Shown here in pieces: positions 48,914 to 62,837 of a stretch of 64,000 bases of DNA. The DNA lies in the NCBI GenBank assembly GCA_020002185.1, contig CM034533.1:67616119-67680118 (forward strand), read 5' to 3'. This DNA comes from Paraescarpia echinospica (lineage: Eukaryota; Annelida; Polychaeta; Sabellida; Siboglinidae). The notes under the pieces were generated by a model. That model saw only the letters and a list, made by a program, of their open reading frames with translations, did not search any database and was not told where the DNA came from. Position numbers and translations under genes: made by a program. Positions within the stretch are counted from its first letter, which is position 1. Every line of letters begins with the position of its first letter.

Positions 48914-49237
48914 ATAGTAGCAGTAGTAGTAGTAGTAGAAGTTGTTCTTGTTGTTGTTGTTTTTGCTGTTGTGGTTGCTGTTAGTGTTGATTTTGATGTT
49001 GTTATTGTTGTTGTTGTTGTAGCAGTAATACTACTATCGTATTACGTGCAGTAGTAGTAGTAGAGGTAGTAGTAATAGTAGTAGTAGTTGTAGTAATAGT
49101 AGTAGTTGTTGTTGCTGCTGCTGCTGTTGCTGTTGTAGTTGTTTTAGTAGTAGTAGTAGTTGGTGTTGTTGCTGTTGTTGTTCTTGCTGCTGCTGGTGCT
49201 GCTGCTGTTGCTGCTGCTGTTGCTGTAGTAGTAGTAA

Positions 49238-49278
<41 letters not shown>

Positions 49279-49283
49279 ATACT
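48850..49283. repeat. Trinucleotide repeat tract, unit III
   Basis: AGT/TGT/TGC array homologous to 8515-9000. Open frames of poly-Ser, poly-Thr and poly-Leu type are artefacts. Confidence 0.9.
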
Positions 49284-49786
49284 ACAAAAATCGTAATCAT
49301 CATCACCGTTATCCAATCGCAATCAACATGATATTTTCTATCACCATCATCTTAGTAGTCGATATAATCTCAATGAAGGAAGCTGTCAACAAACCTAATT
49401 AAATTATCTTATTACTTTGTTGATATTCATGTGTTGCCACTAACGAAAGTAATTTAATGATTTTGCACATATCGCGTACATATTAATTTAACAAATTAAA
49501 TATTAATATGTATGACATTTGTTCAGTTTTGGATTGAATTGTGTCCAACAGTTGAAGACCCACTGATGTTCTGCATCGACTTCGATGACTGGGACTTGGT
49601 GTCGAACACTACACTACAAGATGGTGTCGTTTAGTGGTAGCATTCATCAAGGCATCATCAGCAACGACTGCTTCAACCAAATTCCTTACGCCCCTGGAAA
49701 CTGTATCTATTGTTCGGCGGACACCACTATTTTCAAGACTGGATTGACGGCTGTGAACCATGACTTCAGCGCTTAAACGTTGTGAG

Positions 49787-49790
<4 letters not shown>

Positions 49791-49839
<49 letters not shown>
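49791..49839. repeat. CA microsatellite, unit III
   Basis: About 24 CA units in pseudogene intron 4, the shortest of the three homologous tracts. Confidence 0.95.
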
Positions 49840-49840
<1 letters not shown>

Positions 49841-52045
49841 CAACGCACACACAAGCACGCAATCACGCGAAAGCACGTGCTCATTTTACCGTCGAATCGT
49901 CACATGAAACATTTTGTTATATCTGTCATACATAACGTTTTTGTACACTAGTTGTGGAAAATACAGAAGCCATACATTATGGCCATACGTAAGTTCCACA
50001 TGGTGTAACGATAAGCGTTAAACCTGTTTTGTTAATGCTGCCTTACGAATCTAAAGAGTGCAATGATTTTCAATGAGGGAGTGACTGAACATTATTAATT
50101 TATACACACAATTTGATCATTACTAATGGTAGATAATTTGCTGCTGCTATCGGATCATCAGACATATTGAATTCTTTTTTGCATTTGTTAATTCACTACA
50201 CTATTTATGGGAGTCTCCCGATCGTATTTATTACTTACGTTAACCATTGTAAATGCATCGTATTTAATGATCAAATAAATTGATTCTAAGATCTGAGTCA
50301 TTCCTTTTACTGACTTACCTTTTACCGCACACAAACTTTCAAAAATCGTCAGTAAAAATATGGACACCAATTTGTGTGTATCAATTAATGTAACACAGTA
50401 GTTGAGTGTATGTGCCATATCGAATAGACAAGTTATCCAACGAAAAGTAAAACACGTGAGTCGTTTGGTAGAATGACATGTATGACAAGTAGACAATACT
50501 ACAGTCGACCGAACTATGTTGCAATTACTCAACTGGCACGTGACAAGGCGACGGAGCAGCCTCAGTACGAGAGTGAAGCAGCAGTTTAAATGTACACTGT
50601 TGTATCACCTAGTGATTCCGATATAATAAACTTTTAAGGGAGATTACCGCTCAATACGGCTAACTCCTGTTTATATTAATGGTGATCTCCGTTACACTCT
50701 TAATCAATGAAACTTATCTTTATATGGCTGAAACAATGTAAGTGCTTGTAGTATATAATAGTATTGCTTTTGCAGACCACTGCGAAACAACGTTGCTCAG
50801 AGGATATGACGTAAAGAAAAAGGTGTGCACAATTATAATGTAGAGAAACACACCTTTTTCCACACAACTACATCTACTTAGACAATAAGATACGCATTGT
50901 TATATTGATTGTGCTGTGCATAACGCCACCTTATTTTCATAGGTTGTTGCGTTGCTAAAGTAATCCAGGCACCTCAGATAAATTGTATCATAACAGCGTT
51001 TTGTTCCTGAGAATAAAGCTTAATATTGGAAACTAGCTCTCAATGTAGATCCACCGAAAATCTTGATTGATCTTCCCATTATATTATTACTTTTAAAAGT
51101 GTTTCCCTATTTTTTGTTGCGCATTTGATCGCAGAATTCGTGAGGCAGATAATTCACGAGACAGACATAATACTTTGAATTATGAAAATCATTCAAATCA
51201 CTCACTAAGTGTTTATTAGAAATTAATAGTCGTAATGAATTTCATACACAAATACTTTTGTTGACCGTCAGTGGTTTTTACATTATTTTATGAAACTAAA
51301 CACCACACGCTTCATATTTTGTTTTTTCTTCTGTATACAAATAGGAAATATGACGTGATATCGATGCAGAAACATTTGATTGCTTTAGTGATATTTGGCA
51401 AGTTGGGAGTTTTTGATTCGCTAGGTAGAAAACAAGTTTACCGAAAATATATGTATCAATACAAAGTCAACATTCAAAATATTTCAATTTAAACAACGTT
51501 TGAAAAAAATAAAACAGAACTCTGTTCAAACACAAGAATATCAATAAAACCCAGGGAAAGACGCGACATTTCGCGGCTTGTTCTACTCGTAGAACAATTA
51601 TAACATCTAAACGTGTTATTATTCTATTCACATAAAGCACGAACACAGTGACTATTGTACGCACATAGTTATTGGATTATACATAACAACACCCGCACTA
51701 TTCGTTGTTATTATTGGGGTAACAGCTGTTTATGTTAGTTAATATACCACTTTAAATATAATAAATTAATAACTATGTTAGTACAATACAATTTCTGGTA
51801 AGCACACGTTTTTCTATTTACATTTATGTTATCGACTATTTACAAATCTACTGTGTTTCCTTTATATACTTGCTCTTGTAAAATAGCAATTTATCCAAAT
51901 TTAAACAACGTAATAATAATGTACATTTTCTACTTCGTTTAAATAACGAATTTCCTGTTGTTGTTTATTTTAGTTTTCATATTGATTTATTATGCGAACA
52001 ACTGCATATTTCCTTTTTGAGTAATGTAAGCTGCATTTATTGCAG
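49840..52045. other. Pseudogene intron 4, unit III
   Basis: Non-coding. Holds about 420 bp (about 50985-51450) absent from unit II. No recognisable element in the insert. Confidence 0.6.
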
Positions 52046-52369
52046 GCATACCAGACGCTGAACACTCGGGGATTCGTGGAGATGCGTTGGGTTGGGTCAG
52101 TGCTAACGGCATGTCACCGGCGTCGGTAGGCGATACGCCCGAACCATTCGCTGGTAAGCAAATACTTTTAATTTGATTCCCCCACCACTCCTTTCAGACT
52201 AGTGTGTTGCCAACTCGTTTGTACAAATGTGTTATTACCTGAGCAACATTCGACCAAACTGTTCGTTTGTTCAACGGATACGGTTAATTAATGTAAGCAC
52301 CATCTTCGAGCGTCAGGCGGCGCAGAAGTACGTTGCATCAGTTTCAGTTTCCCTTGGCAGTTAGCCTAT

Positions 52370-52452
52370 GGAAAACGCGGGATATTACTAATATCCAATA
52401 TCATTGGCTGAACTAATATTATTAGTTCAGCCAATAATAATATCGTTTTTCC
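52370..52452. repeat. Foldback (hairpin) element, unit III
   Basis: Counterpart of 23603-23685, with one T-to-C change in the left arm. It lies directly beside the site where unit II received the LINE. Confidence 0.7.
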
Positions 52453-53064
52453 GGTGGTTTAGGAAGTTGGCGTAGTTAGGTATTTAAATACATAATACCG
52501 GTCAGCGACTCCTGATGGTTGAATGGGTAGTTATTTAGGGATTCCTGTAACTTGAGCGTAAGACGGACGTCACAGCCCTGACTTGCGAGGATGGTAAGCA
52601 CTCCTATCATAAGAAACTTATAGTTGTTTATATTTGCCTCTGTCATTTAATAAATCTATGTTAACAGGTCACTGCCCTTTGATGATTGGTACTTTAATTA
52701 AAGATCGCACTACCAGCTTCTTCCAAAGCAACATGGACAACGTAATTCCGGCTTCATAATAGCTTGTCTTATGTACTATAAGCAAGACACAATGCCACAC
52801 AACCGTACGTAACACCACACCGCGTCAATTAGAAAACACCCTAGTCGATCCACATACGCAAGTGTGATCCCGAACAAAAATACAATATCCTGATGATGAT
52901 ATTATATCACTCTGTTGTTATAAATTAATCAAAGGTTTATATTCAAAGCAGTAGCAATACAAATAATGATATCATTAATAGTAGCAGTAGAAATTGCAGC
53001 GTCGATTACAAGATACTTGTAAATCTACAGTATATCCGGTTTACTTAATTTACAATAATATTGT

Positions 53065-54337
53065 CAAGAATATAAGGTAAGTTCTTATATAGCGTAGTAT
53101 CCACTCCCCGGGACAGCTCAAAGTGCTCTACACTTTACTCCCTGGCAGACCTGTTCAGTCGAACACCATCTCGACTTATCTGGGAAGCACCCAGCCACGC
53201 TGAAATTAATACCACCGCATTCGTACCCATCATAATATTAATCTTCACCACCATCGTCTCTTTCGTCGTCTTGTTTATCTTACCATTCGTCTTTACATCC
53301 GTATGCATCTTGATCATGAACTTCATCTCCATTGTTGATTTCACCATCCTAAACATCATCATCATTGTCATTGTCCTCGTTATTATCTTATTAGTCAGCA
53401 TCGTTATCATAATTATCATAACATTTTCAACATCATCTTCGTCATCATCGTCGTCTACCTATTCATCCTCATCGTACTCTTGGTCATAATCTTCATCGTC
53501 ATATTCGTCATTGACATTAATATTATCACCGCTATCATCGTCTTCGTTCTCATCATGATATTGAAGTGATTCAACCTTATCACCGTCATCTTCAATTTAT
53601 TCATCAACTTCATCACCATCTTTATCGTCGTCTTCGTCGTTGTCTTCTCCTTCTTATTCATCATCAACACAATCATCATAGTCTTCCTCTTCAACTTCAC
53701 CATCACCTTCGTGTTTACATTAATCTTCATCACTATCATCACCACCATCATCACCTTCATTTTCTGTATCGTAATCGTTGTCATCGTCACTGTCATCGTC
53801 GTCTTCATCTTCATCCCCATCACCCTCATTATTCCATCTTCGTAATCGTCACCGACATATTCTTCTTATTCGTTATCGTCGTCGTTTACCACTTCATCAT
53901 CATCATCTCACTATCCTCTTCGTCTTCATCGTCGTTTTCATATTTAGCTTTTTGGATCATTATGATCATCGCCATCTTTACCATCGTCATCTTCACCATC
54001 AACACCATCATTATGATCATCGCCATCTTTACCGTCGTCATCTTCACCATCAACATCATCATTATGACCATCGCCGTCATTACCGTCGTCATCTTCACCA
54101 TCAACATCATTATTATGATCATCGCCATTTTCACCGTCGTCATCTTCACCATCAACATCATCATTATAATCATCGCCACCTGAACCGTCGTCATCTTCAC
54201 CATCAACGTCATCATTGTGATCATCACCGTCATTACCGTAGTTATCTTCACCATCAACATCATCATTATGATCATCGCCGTCTTTACCGTAGTCATCTTC
54301 ACCATCAACATCATCATGGTATTAGTCACATTTATTT
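53065..54337. repeat. Tail relic and GAT-type minisatellite, unit III
   Basis: Counterpart of 24297-25610. The 51-bp repeat section (about 53950-54337) has about one unit fewer. The minus-strand acidic frame and the in-frame stops on its left are both conserved. Confidence 0.75.
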
Positions 54338-55182
54338 TCATCACAATAATATGTTATTTATTTTTGGTTCTGACAAAACACCCCGAAGGATGGTTTCGGT
54401 CAGTAGTGTTTGTCATGTTTTGGGGCAGGTCCCTTTCATGATTTTGGTAGAACATTACAGTGTGTAACTGATAAAGGAAGGCGTGTCAAGACCTTTCACA
54501 GGTGGATCTTGTGGGCCTGTTGAGTACCTAATCATCTTCGTCGTCATATTCTGGTCCATATGTTAGATTTTATTAAAAAAAAGTCTTGTGTTATTACAAA
54601 CTGGATCCTTATTACAAAATGGGTGTGCTTTTAATATAACATATTTAAAATGTGTCAAAATAATGGACGTTCACTAAAATTTATGTTATATTTCGTGTTT
54701 CTTCCAAGATCTAAAACACAACTTTAGAACGGTTGCGTGATTCAAACACGGTTCGAATTAACCTATATATCAGTTCTAGTCGCACTAACCACAATAATCG
54801 AGTTAATACCAATTGTCAAATGATTTGGCCTAAGGTGATAGTTCAATGAGAAATAGCTTTGTGTGTGTAGCTTTGGTTCTAAAGCGCGTGGCATATTGCT
54901 GTACAGATGACATTTAATTGTGTGATTAAAACGATTAACGATAAAAGCAATGTGCAATTTCCATATATGTTGTACTTTATATATTTTGAATTGTCACAGT
55001 TCAAAACGGTCAAAGTCACACTCAATAAATAATACAGTACAGTAAATGATGTAGTACTGAAAGAGACATAACAATGACGGCGTTTTCGACACCAATAAAA
55101 ATAACAATTGATATGATTTGCTTGGATTTATTAAATCCTCCGTTACCACAGCTAAACATCACCCAAGTAAACGTCAATATCT
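54338..55182. other. AT-rich non-coding spacer, unit III
   Basis: Matches 25611-26466. No gene seen. Confidence 0.6.
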
Positions 55183-55448
55183 GCATTGAGACCAGAGGTA
55201 TCACGCACAGTTTACTATTTACATTGAGACAAGAGGTATCACGCAAAGTTTACTATTTGCATTAAGACAAGAGGTATCACGCACAGTTTACTATTTGTAT
55301 TGAGACAAGAGGTATCACGCACAGTTTACTATTTGCATTAAGACAAGAGGTATCACGCACAGTTTACTATTTGTATTGAGACAAGAGGTATCACGCACAG
55401 TTTACTATTTGCATTGAGACAAGAGGTATCACGCACAGTTCACTGTTT
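55183..55448. repeat. 38-bp minisatellite, unit III (about 7 copies)
   Basis: Counterpart of 26467-26690 with about one extra unit. Confidence 0.9.
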
Positions 55449-56664
55449 TGAAGAAATCTTATGAAAAAGGCAAATTGAAACATAATTAATGTTCTAATTG
55501 TAGGCTTCATGCCTAATACTTCACTAGCGGACTTGTTTGCGCGGACGCCGTCGACACAACCATTCTCGAAGTGGGTTTGAAGTCACCATCATATAAAACA
55601 ACCAAGAAATGGATACTAAAGGCCTGGATACACAAAAGTAAACAAACAAAAATGGACGGAGCATATAACATCGTATCAACAACTGAGGAAGTGTTCGTTC
55701 GTGTCCGATAACTCAGCAAATTACAAAATGGGGCCTCAATCGGTATATGTGTGAACTGTGTCGACAGGGAAACATCATTGGGCAGTGTTTTCTTCTTCTA
55801 CTCCTTGCCCCGTGGGGTCAACATCACTCGGTAGCTTCTGCTTTTCTCGCTACTTCCCTTAGTCTTTGACTGTTGTCCAATCTTGGCTGTTAACACCTGT
55901 CCTGATATGGTCCCTTTTCATGCTGTGGTTCCATATCAGCTTTCGTATGACAGTGTCTAAACTATCGAAAACGACACGAATGTAGATCCTTTTATATGCT
56001 AGTATGGTAATTTTTATTGGGAAACAATTTGCTAGATTAACATAAATTGTATTCTTTTTCAAACGTTTGTAGAATCGTCGGGATGGGTTGAGTGGTAAGG
56101 GAACCAGCGACTGTTGAATCGAGTGCTTTGGACGTGTTTGGAATTGTACGCCTACACGTCACGTTCGCGTGTCTGCTTTGCTAAAAATTTTATTTATATA
56201 TACTATATATATGTTTGTATGCGTGCGTATGCGTATGTGCGTTTCTGTATGTGTTTGTAATTGGGAGTTTTATTTGTCTTTGTATGCCTGGTATCATATA
56301 TGCACGGCCGCATACTACCGACATGGCCTGATGACATGTCGAGAAACACGTAATAACATTCGGAGATCTTTCAGCGATGATATGATTGTTTATCTAATGG
56401 CTGGTATACACAAACACTTTTTGTCTGACCCGACCAGACCAGACAACACCAGATTAACCCCGATTGCAGTGTTTACGTTATCTCGACTAACACCTACTGC
56501 GGTATACTCGAAGCCGGGGTGACGTCAAAATAACATCAACTTGAAAACTTTCTAATATGTCAGACTAACAACATCCACCCCCAACGTAGTCGAAAGTTAA
56601 CAAGTGAACGAAATTGTCTATTGTTTAATGGTACACTGACGCGACTCATTCCACATTAGTATGC

Positions 56665-56749
<85 letters not shown>

Positions 56750-56838
56750 TGTGTGTGTGTATATACATATACATATATATAATAAATACTATTAATATAT
56801 TGTGTACAATGCAGTTTGAAAATCAGTCGAATTGAGTA
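55449..56838. repeat. Spacer and host repeat first copy (left half), unit III
   Basis: Matches 26691-28089. The host repeat starts at 56418 and carries a GA tract at about 56678-56747. It ends in the TA (56837-56838) where the transposon is inserted. Confidence 0.75.
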
Positions 56839-57158
56839 GGGTAAATGTGCCGGCTATCGGACAGTTAGTGAAATTAACGGACAAATCAATTTAAATTGGG
56901 TACTAAATGTTTCTACATATAGGATTAGTTGCGCCACCGGAAGCACGATAACATACGCTACTGTTATGTTGTGATACATCATCTGGCAATAACAAAATGT
57001 ACTATCCAAAATGAAATGTCCGAAAGTACGGTTGTTTCCTAGTTACAGGACGCCGATTTCAGTGGTCAGACGATACATGTCAGATAACTGACATGGGCCA
57101 AAGTGACGCTGTTTAGTTTAATAAATAGTCATATCTAAAACGGATAAATGGTTTATTT

Positions 57159-57971
57159 TCAAATCGAAACGTTCACAAATAATATCAACATTGTTTGGTC
57201 ATGAGTAGGCTTAAGGCTAAGTATAATTGATATACTGTAGTCGATGCCTTTCCATACGTAAATCAAATTCACTGGTAGATACGTCAAGGGAACTGTCCAC
57301 GTGTAAGGTGAAGTAGCTGTTGCCTTCAACGCTGTGTTTTCTTTTTTCGGGCTCTTGTCCTCCTTTTTCTCTCTAAACCCTTCGTTCGTTGTCATCTTCT
57401 CGTTTAACTCTTCTTTCTTTGGGCTCTTGTCCTCCTTTTTCTTTCTCATCTCTTCGTTCGTTGCCCTCTTCTCGTGTAACTCTTCTTTCTTCGGGCACTT
57501 GTCCTCCGTTTTCTCTCTCATCTCTTCGTTCTTTGCCCTCTTCTCGTGTAACTCTTCTTTCTTCGGGCTCTTGTCCTCCGTTTTCTCTCTCATCCCTTCG
57601 TCAGTTGCCTTTTTCACATGTAACTCTTCTTTCTTCGGGCTCTTGTCCTCCGTTTTCTCTCTCACCTCTTCGTTCGTTGCCCTCTTCTCGTGTAACTCTT
57701 CTTTCTTCGGGCTCTTGTCCTCCGTTTTCTCTCTCATGTCTTCGGTTGTTGCCCTCTTCTCGTGTAACTCTTCTTTCTTCGGGCTCTTGTCCTCCGTTTT
57801 CTCTCTCATCCCTTCGTTCGTTGCCTTCTTCTCGTGTAACTCTTCTTTCTTCGGGCTCTTGTCCTCCGTTTTCTCTCTCATCCCTTCGTTCGTTGCCTTC
57901 TTCTCGTGTAACTCTTCTTTCTTTGGGCTCATGCCCTCCGTTTTCTCTCTAATCTCATCGTCCGATGTCAT
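57159..57971 (-). CDS. Lys/Glu-rich repeat protein in transposon, unit III
   Basis: 270 codons, about 8.5 copies of the 24-residue unit, then the same unique tail and the AATAAA one base after the stop. The frame has been kept in spite of the loss or gain of a whole unit. Residue changes against unit II include Lys for Arg/Thr in two units. Confidence 0.55.
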   Translation of the reverse strand: MTSDDEIREKTEGMSPKKEELHEKKATNEGMREKTEDKSPKKEELHEKKATNEGMREKTEDKSPKKEELHEKRATTEDMREKTEDKSPKKEELHEKRATNEEVREKTEDKSPKKEELHVKKATDEGMREKTEDKSPKKEELHEKRAKNEEMREKTEDKCPKKEELHEKRATNEEMRKKKEDKSPKKEELNEKMTTNEGFREKKEDKSPKKENTALKATATSPYTWTVPLTYLPVNLIYVWKGIDYSISIILSLKPTHDQTMLILFVNVSI

Positions 57972-58934
57972 CTTCTTCTGCTCTCACGCTCACTCTGGAC
58001 ACTTGACTTGCGTTCTTTGTAGCATTGGTGATAGCGACATTGACTAACGCCCAAAACATGGAAACAAATACGCTTTCTCCGCACTGGTCAATTCGCCGTG
58101 CGTTAGTTTTTTGTCTCAGGTGACGGCGCATGAAATTTCGGTACCATGGTTCGCCTAGTCTATCATCGTCGACAGGCGTCTTCCGCTGGTCACATTCGAA
58201 GATCTGTTTTACTGAACCTAACAACTCGCCCTTCTTCTGCGTCTTCGCTAAGTGCACCAGTCGTCCTCCTCCTGAAAGCAAAAACAAGTAATTGTTAATG
58301 TTTAGTTAAATAAAACTAAACACATCTGCGTCAACATAAGCAATTCTCAAAAGGTCGTTACATAAATGTGACACATGTGTTGAATTTCAAATCGTCTTAA
58401 TCATAACAAATTTAAACATAAAACTTAAATACAATTCCTAGACTATGCAGATATCATCTTTAGAAGATAGTCTGGTCATTGGGCACATTAGGCATTTGCA
58501 ATGCACCCTATCATTTATTTAGACGAAATTGGTAACACCTATAATGTTCTCACTAAATCACTTTATTATGGTAAGAATGTAATACAGTGCTATTTGTTAC
58601 CTTTATGTTTGATCAACATATAATACTAACATGTTTAACATTAACTGAAATCGTTACATAATGATAGTTTCGCTCTTTGAAATGTGTCATGTCTGAATTC
58701 TGAATTATGCATCTCTTCACTTCATTATAGTAGGCTGGGTTGGTGTTTAGGCCTCTATATATTTATAAGTGAATCTATTGAGCAACAATATGCACCTGAG
58801 AAGTTGGGACTGTGTCCGGACCACATTTGCGCTGCTCGGGCGACTTGCCAAGCAACTTGTCGCTTAGTGTCGACATTGGCACTGAGAACAGTTCAGCCGT
58901 TCTCCGCACCACCATGCCCTGGGTACGACATGAT
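57955..58934 (-). pseudogene. Psq + CENP-B/Tc5 HTH exons, broken, unit III
   Basis: Exon A (58934-58796) is intact, with two replacements (Gly to Val and Lys to Met in the psq HTH). Exon B starts at 58271 with the same acceptor but has lost 13 bp relative to unit II, between two GCACCAG direct repeats. After four residues the frame shifts and meets TAG. The DNA-binding gene is therefore disrupted in this copy only. Confidence 0.7.
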
Positions 58935-59307
58935 CTGTAGACATAATGCAAGCTTAGAATACTTCGTAGTTTATGTATTAATCGGGAGAATAACACAACC
59001 AGATTATTTTATATGTTAAACTGCAGCTCTAAAATAGTTATGGGACATAAGCACCTTGAACGGAGCTATCCGAAAACTTGTTGGTTATCGGACAGCCCTA
59101 TCCATCGCGTCCGGTTTCTGGTTACGTTATATCAAAAAGACCCACAAACGACACACCACTTGCGTCACTTATTACGCTTTACGTTGCGTGAATACGCAGT
59201 GCAAAACGTGCACCTCATGCAATTTTAGTTATCGGATACCTTGTTCCAAACATTTTAAGACACGATGTCCGATGGATAGTACTGTCCGACAATAGGCACA
59301 TTTACCC

Positions 59308-60057
59308 TACGCCTAATAAATAGCAATGGGTTGGTGACAATTCATGGATACATTTCATGATATAACAATTGATCGACGATTTCACTGCTTCACTGACACC
59401 GATTTACGAATACAGTTCCTAAAACTCGGCGTTTATTACCAACTTTACTCCTCAGATTACGACATTTTATGTCACGAGGAGTGAGACAGTACAATAATGA
59501 AATAATATGACAGTACAATACTAACACAGTTGATGAATCCCAATAGGTATATTTTAATAACGGTTTTATTAATGAGAGTAATTACGATTACTTAAGGCTA
59601 ATGCGCAACAAAACAGGATGATGATTCGTGTGAAAAGTATTGCAATTCTTACATTTGCATAATTATTGCTGCAATTACAATCACACATCCTCATGCACAT
59701 ACTCATGCGAAAGCCAACTCACACGCGAACGCGCACACACACAGGTAAGAACACGTGCACACACGCATTTTTGTCCGACCAGACCAGACAAGACCAAATT
59801 AAAACCCGATTGCAGTTTATCTCGATTAACAACTACTGTGGTATACCCAAAGCCGGTGTGACGACAAAATAACGTAAACTTGACAACATTCTAATACGTC
59901 AGACTGATAACATCCACCCCCAACGTAGTTGAAAGATAACGAGTGAACAAAATTGTCTATTCTTTAAAGGTCCACTGATGCAACTCATTCCACATTACTA
60001 TACACCACAACACACGGAACACACACACACACACACTCACACACACACATACACACT

Positions 60058-60137
<80 letters not shown>

Positions 60138-60395
60138 CTAATATTAATATATTGTCTACAACGTAGGTTGAAAATCAGTCAAATTGAGTATACTACCTAT
60201 ATGTAGAAACATTTGATACTGTATAGCACTAGTCGGTGACACTTCATAGATGCATTTCATGATATATCAATTCATCGACGATTTTTCACTGCTTCACTGA
60301 CACCGATTTACGAAGACACTTCGTAAAACTCGTCCTTTATGACCTACTTTGCTCATCAGATTACGACAACTTACGTCACGAGGAGTAAGACAGTA
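59308..60395. repeat. Host repeat right half and second copy, unit III
   Basis: Counterpart of 30644-31763. The CA/TA tract (about 60019-60136) is shorter than in unit II. The 24-bp inverted transposon fragment is at about 60196-60219. Confidence 0.7.
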
Positions 60396-60659
60396 TAACG
60401 CCCACGCAACGGTGAACTGTTTCGTGTTTGTGTAATGCCACCGTATTCGTAAAAAAACACAATTCATCATACAACTCTACATTTCATATGAAACAACATA
60501 AAACTGCCTAAATAAACACGATTAATATTATTAATAACGCAACTCCTCACACGGAAGACCACGTTGAGTCAACAAGAAACACACAACAAGAAGCATCGTC
60601 AAACACGTAGGTACAGCATGGTCATTAATCTTCAGTGTGATAGATCTACTGTAGTGTTC

Positions 60660-60856
60660 CCTGATTGGCTAATAAAGTATAAGTCGACCTTCAGACCACG
60701 TACACCTGTAACAATTCCAGTAATCCGAGTCGAATGTTTTGGTGTAAATTGTATTGGTGGACCGCTATAAAAGACGAACAGGACAAAGGAACTGCATCGA
60801 CCCTTCCGACGACGATCAGACCAGCAACCGACTTCTGCCGACGACGACTGCATCTG
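60660..60856 (+). promoter_or_regulatory. Promoter and leader exon of the CBM14-LamG gene, unit III
   Basis: TATAAAA at 60766-60772, ATTGG upstream at about 60664, leader exon ending at 60856 before GTGAGA; the acceptor before coding exon 1 is at 61981. All core elements are unchanged from unit II. Confidence 0.6.
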
Positions 60857-61981
60857 GTGAGAACAGTGTGAGCTTGTGTCAATGTAGGGGGATAACCAGG
60901 TGTGGTTACAAGTGTGAATTTACTGCATTTGAGTAACGGATTATTAAGTCCGGAATCCAAGTACCGACTATTCGTCGGCGACTGCACGTGCACGTCGGCT
61001 GACGAAAAGTCCGCTAGTCAGTGGCATTAGGCCCCCTACGTGGTATTGGTGAACACGATGGTTGTGTCTGACTCATGGGCTATTCGTCGGCTAAGAAGCT
61101 ATCGCCGACTAGGTGCCAACGAAATGCGAGTATGTGTGTGCCACGCTTTATAGTAAGTTCACAATTTAGATTGTGGTTAGTCAAGTGCTGCCGTTTGTAA
61201 CGCCTCTGGACCAGTTGCATTAAATTATCCCACCCACTCAAACTCATGTAGAACGATTATAGCAGTGCGACTGAAGATAAAGATTCAAATGAGTGAACAA
61301 TTGTGATCAAGCCGTACGACATTACGGAAATAGAGGCAATCGTGTAACAAACTATTTCAAACATGTGGCTCAGGGTAGCCTTCAATGACGTTGATACCAT
61401 ATCTGGATACATCATCACATGGTATCGGTGTCTGATCGCGAGATATCAGACATGCCTTAGCAAGTACACACCGATTAGGACTGCAAGTATGTTTGTACAA
61501 TGTGTGTATGCGTGTGTTGTTGGCCTGGTTCCGGATATATAGCGGTATGATTGATGTTTGTAATATTAATACTACCACTAATTTTAGTAAACGTAAGTAT
61601 ACTGATAACAACAGTGACTGACAGGGGAATTGTAGTTAGAAGCGAAGGGTAGGCAGATGCAAAAAAGTGCAGTAAATAACTAGGCTTGCAACATTTCACT
61701 TGACTTTTCACCAACACATATATTGCCTTTCGTAACATAACTTCCTGCAAGTAGTTGAGCAACTTATTACAGTTAAATATGTATATACTATGCGGACGGC
61801 ACCACGTATAGACATTAACAACATGTAATGCGTTCAAAAAACAGTTCGTGGAGCGTTGTATTGTAACAAACTAAAGAAAACAAGACCAGACGACACTGTT
61901 TTCGAAGCAGTATTATTACAACCGCATCACAACATTTTCATCAATATATAAATGTAAAGTTTATCTATTTTGTTTCAACAG
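60857..61981. other. Leader intron, unit III
   Basis: Matches 32223-33347. Non-coding. Confidence 0.5.
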
Positions 61982-61988
61982 AGGTATC

Positions 61989-62784
61989 ATGGCGTGGACG
62001 ACAATCGGAATGGTCCTTGTTGCACTGACCACAGCAGCTGCAGGTAAGAAACATAATGAGACATCTGTGTCATGTGATCAAATTTACTGCATAGGTTCTA
62101 AGTCCTAACAACTGTCAAATTATAACAAATTATACTTTTGTATGTGTATTTAAGATTGCCAGCTCCAACAAAGCTATTACCAATTATGTGTCACATTTTT
62201 AAATCATTGCTTCGACAGTTGCACTGGCATCCGGTTGTCTATTTAACCACATTTATGAAAACAGTATTATATGGGGTGCCCATTCAATACATCGGCCGTC
62301 CTATTTGGTTACTTTCTTACATTTTTATTTTCAAATTTTCACTGGAACCTTACTCATACCATGTGTCAGACTACAATGTTTTCCCTAAACATAAGTTTAA
62401 TTTTGGTAAGTAATTAAACACAACATTTTTAATGAACTCACCGTTGCTTCTACGACAACTGAATAGACATGTATCCATCCTACACCAAAAAAACACAATA
62501 ATATAGCTTATAGAAATTGCAATATGTTTGGCGACCCCTTGTTCTAACAAGGACTCTGCCTAACGATTTTTGTTTTAGTTACTTATGATATATTTTGATA
62601 TAATAGTGTCGTTGTCTTATTATTATGTACCTTTATGCAAGTTGCCATAGCATACTTTAATATTATCACCAATTTGTCTTAATAACTAAACACACACACA
62701 ATGTGTACGCGCGCACACATACACATGCGCACGCGCACCGCGCACGCGCACCGCGCACGCGCACCGCGTACACACCACACACAC

Positions 62785-62837
<53 letters not shown>

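Larger units (their letters stand above)
46808..52741 (+). pseudogene. CBM14-LamG pseudogene, unit III
   Basis: Same dead paralogue as in unit II: exon 1 at 46808-46862, exon 2 at 47279-47421 (same 1-bp deletion), exon 3 at 48063-48542 (same frameshift and SINE), exon 4 at 49552-49781 (same internal loss), exon 5 at 52046-52153 (same 2-bp excess) and exon 6 at 52668-52741. There is no LINE in intron 5. The sharing of all lesions with unit II shows that inactivation preceded duplication of the unit. Confidence 0.88.
56839..59307 (-). mobile_element. Pogo-like DNA transposon, unit III
   Basis: Same element and site as in unit II, with TA at 56837-56838 and 59308-59309 and the same inverted ends. 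It is 2469 bp long against 2554 bp in unit II. The 85-bp difference is exactly one 72-bp repeat unit plus a 13-bp deletion in the CENP-B-type exon. Confidence 0.82.
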
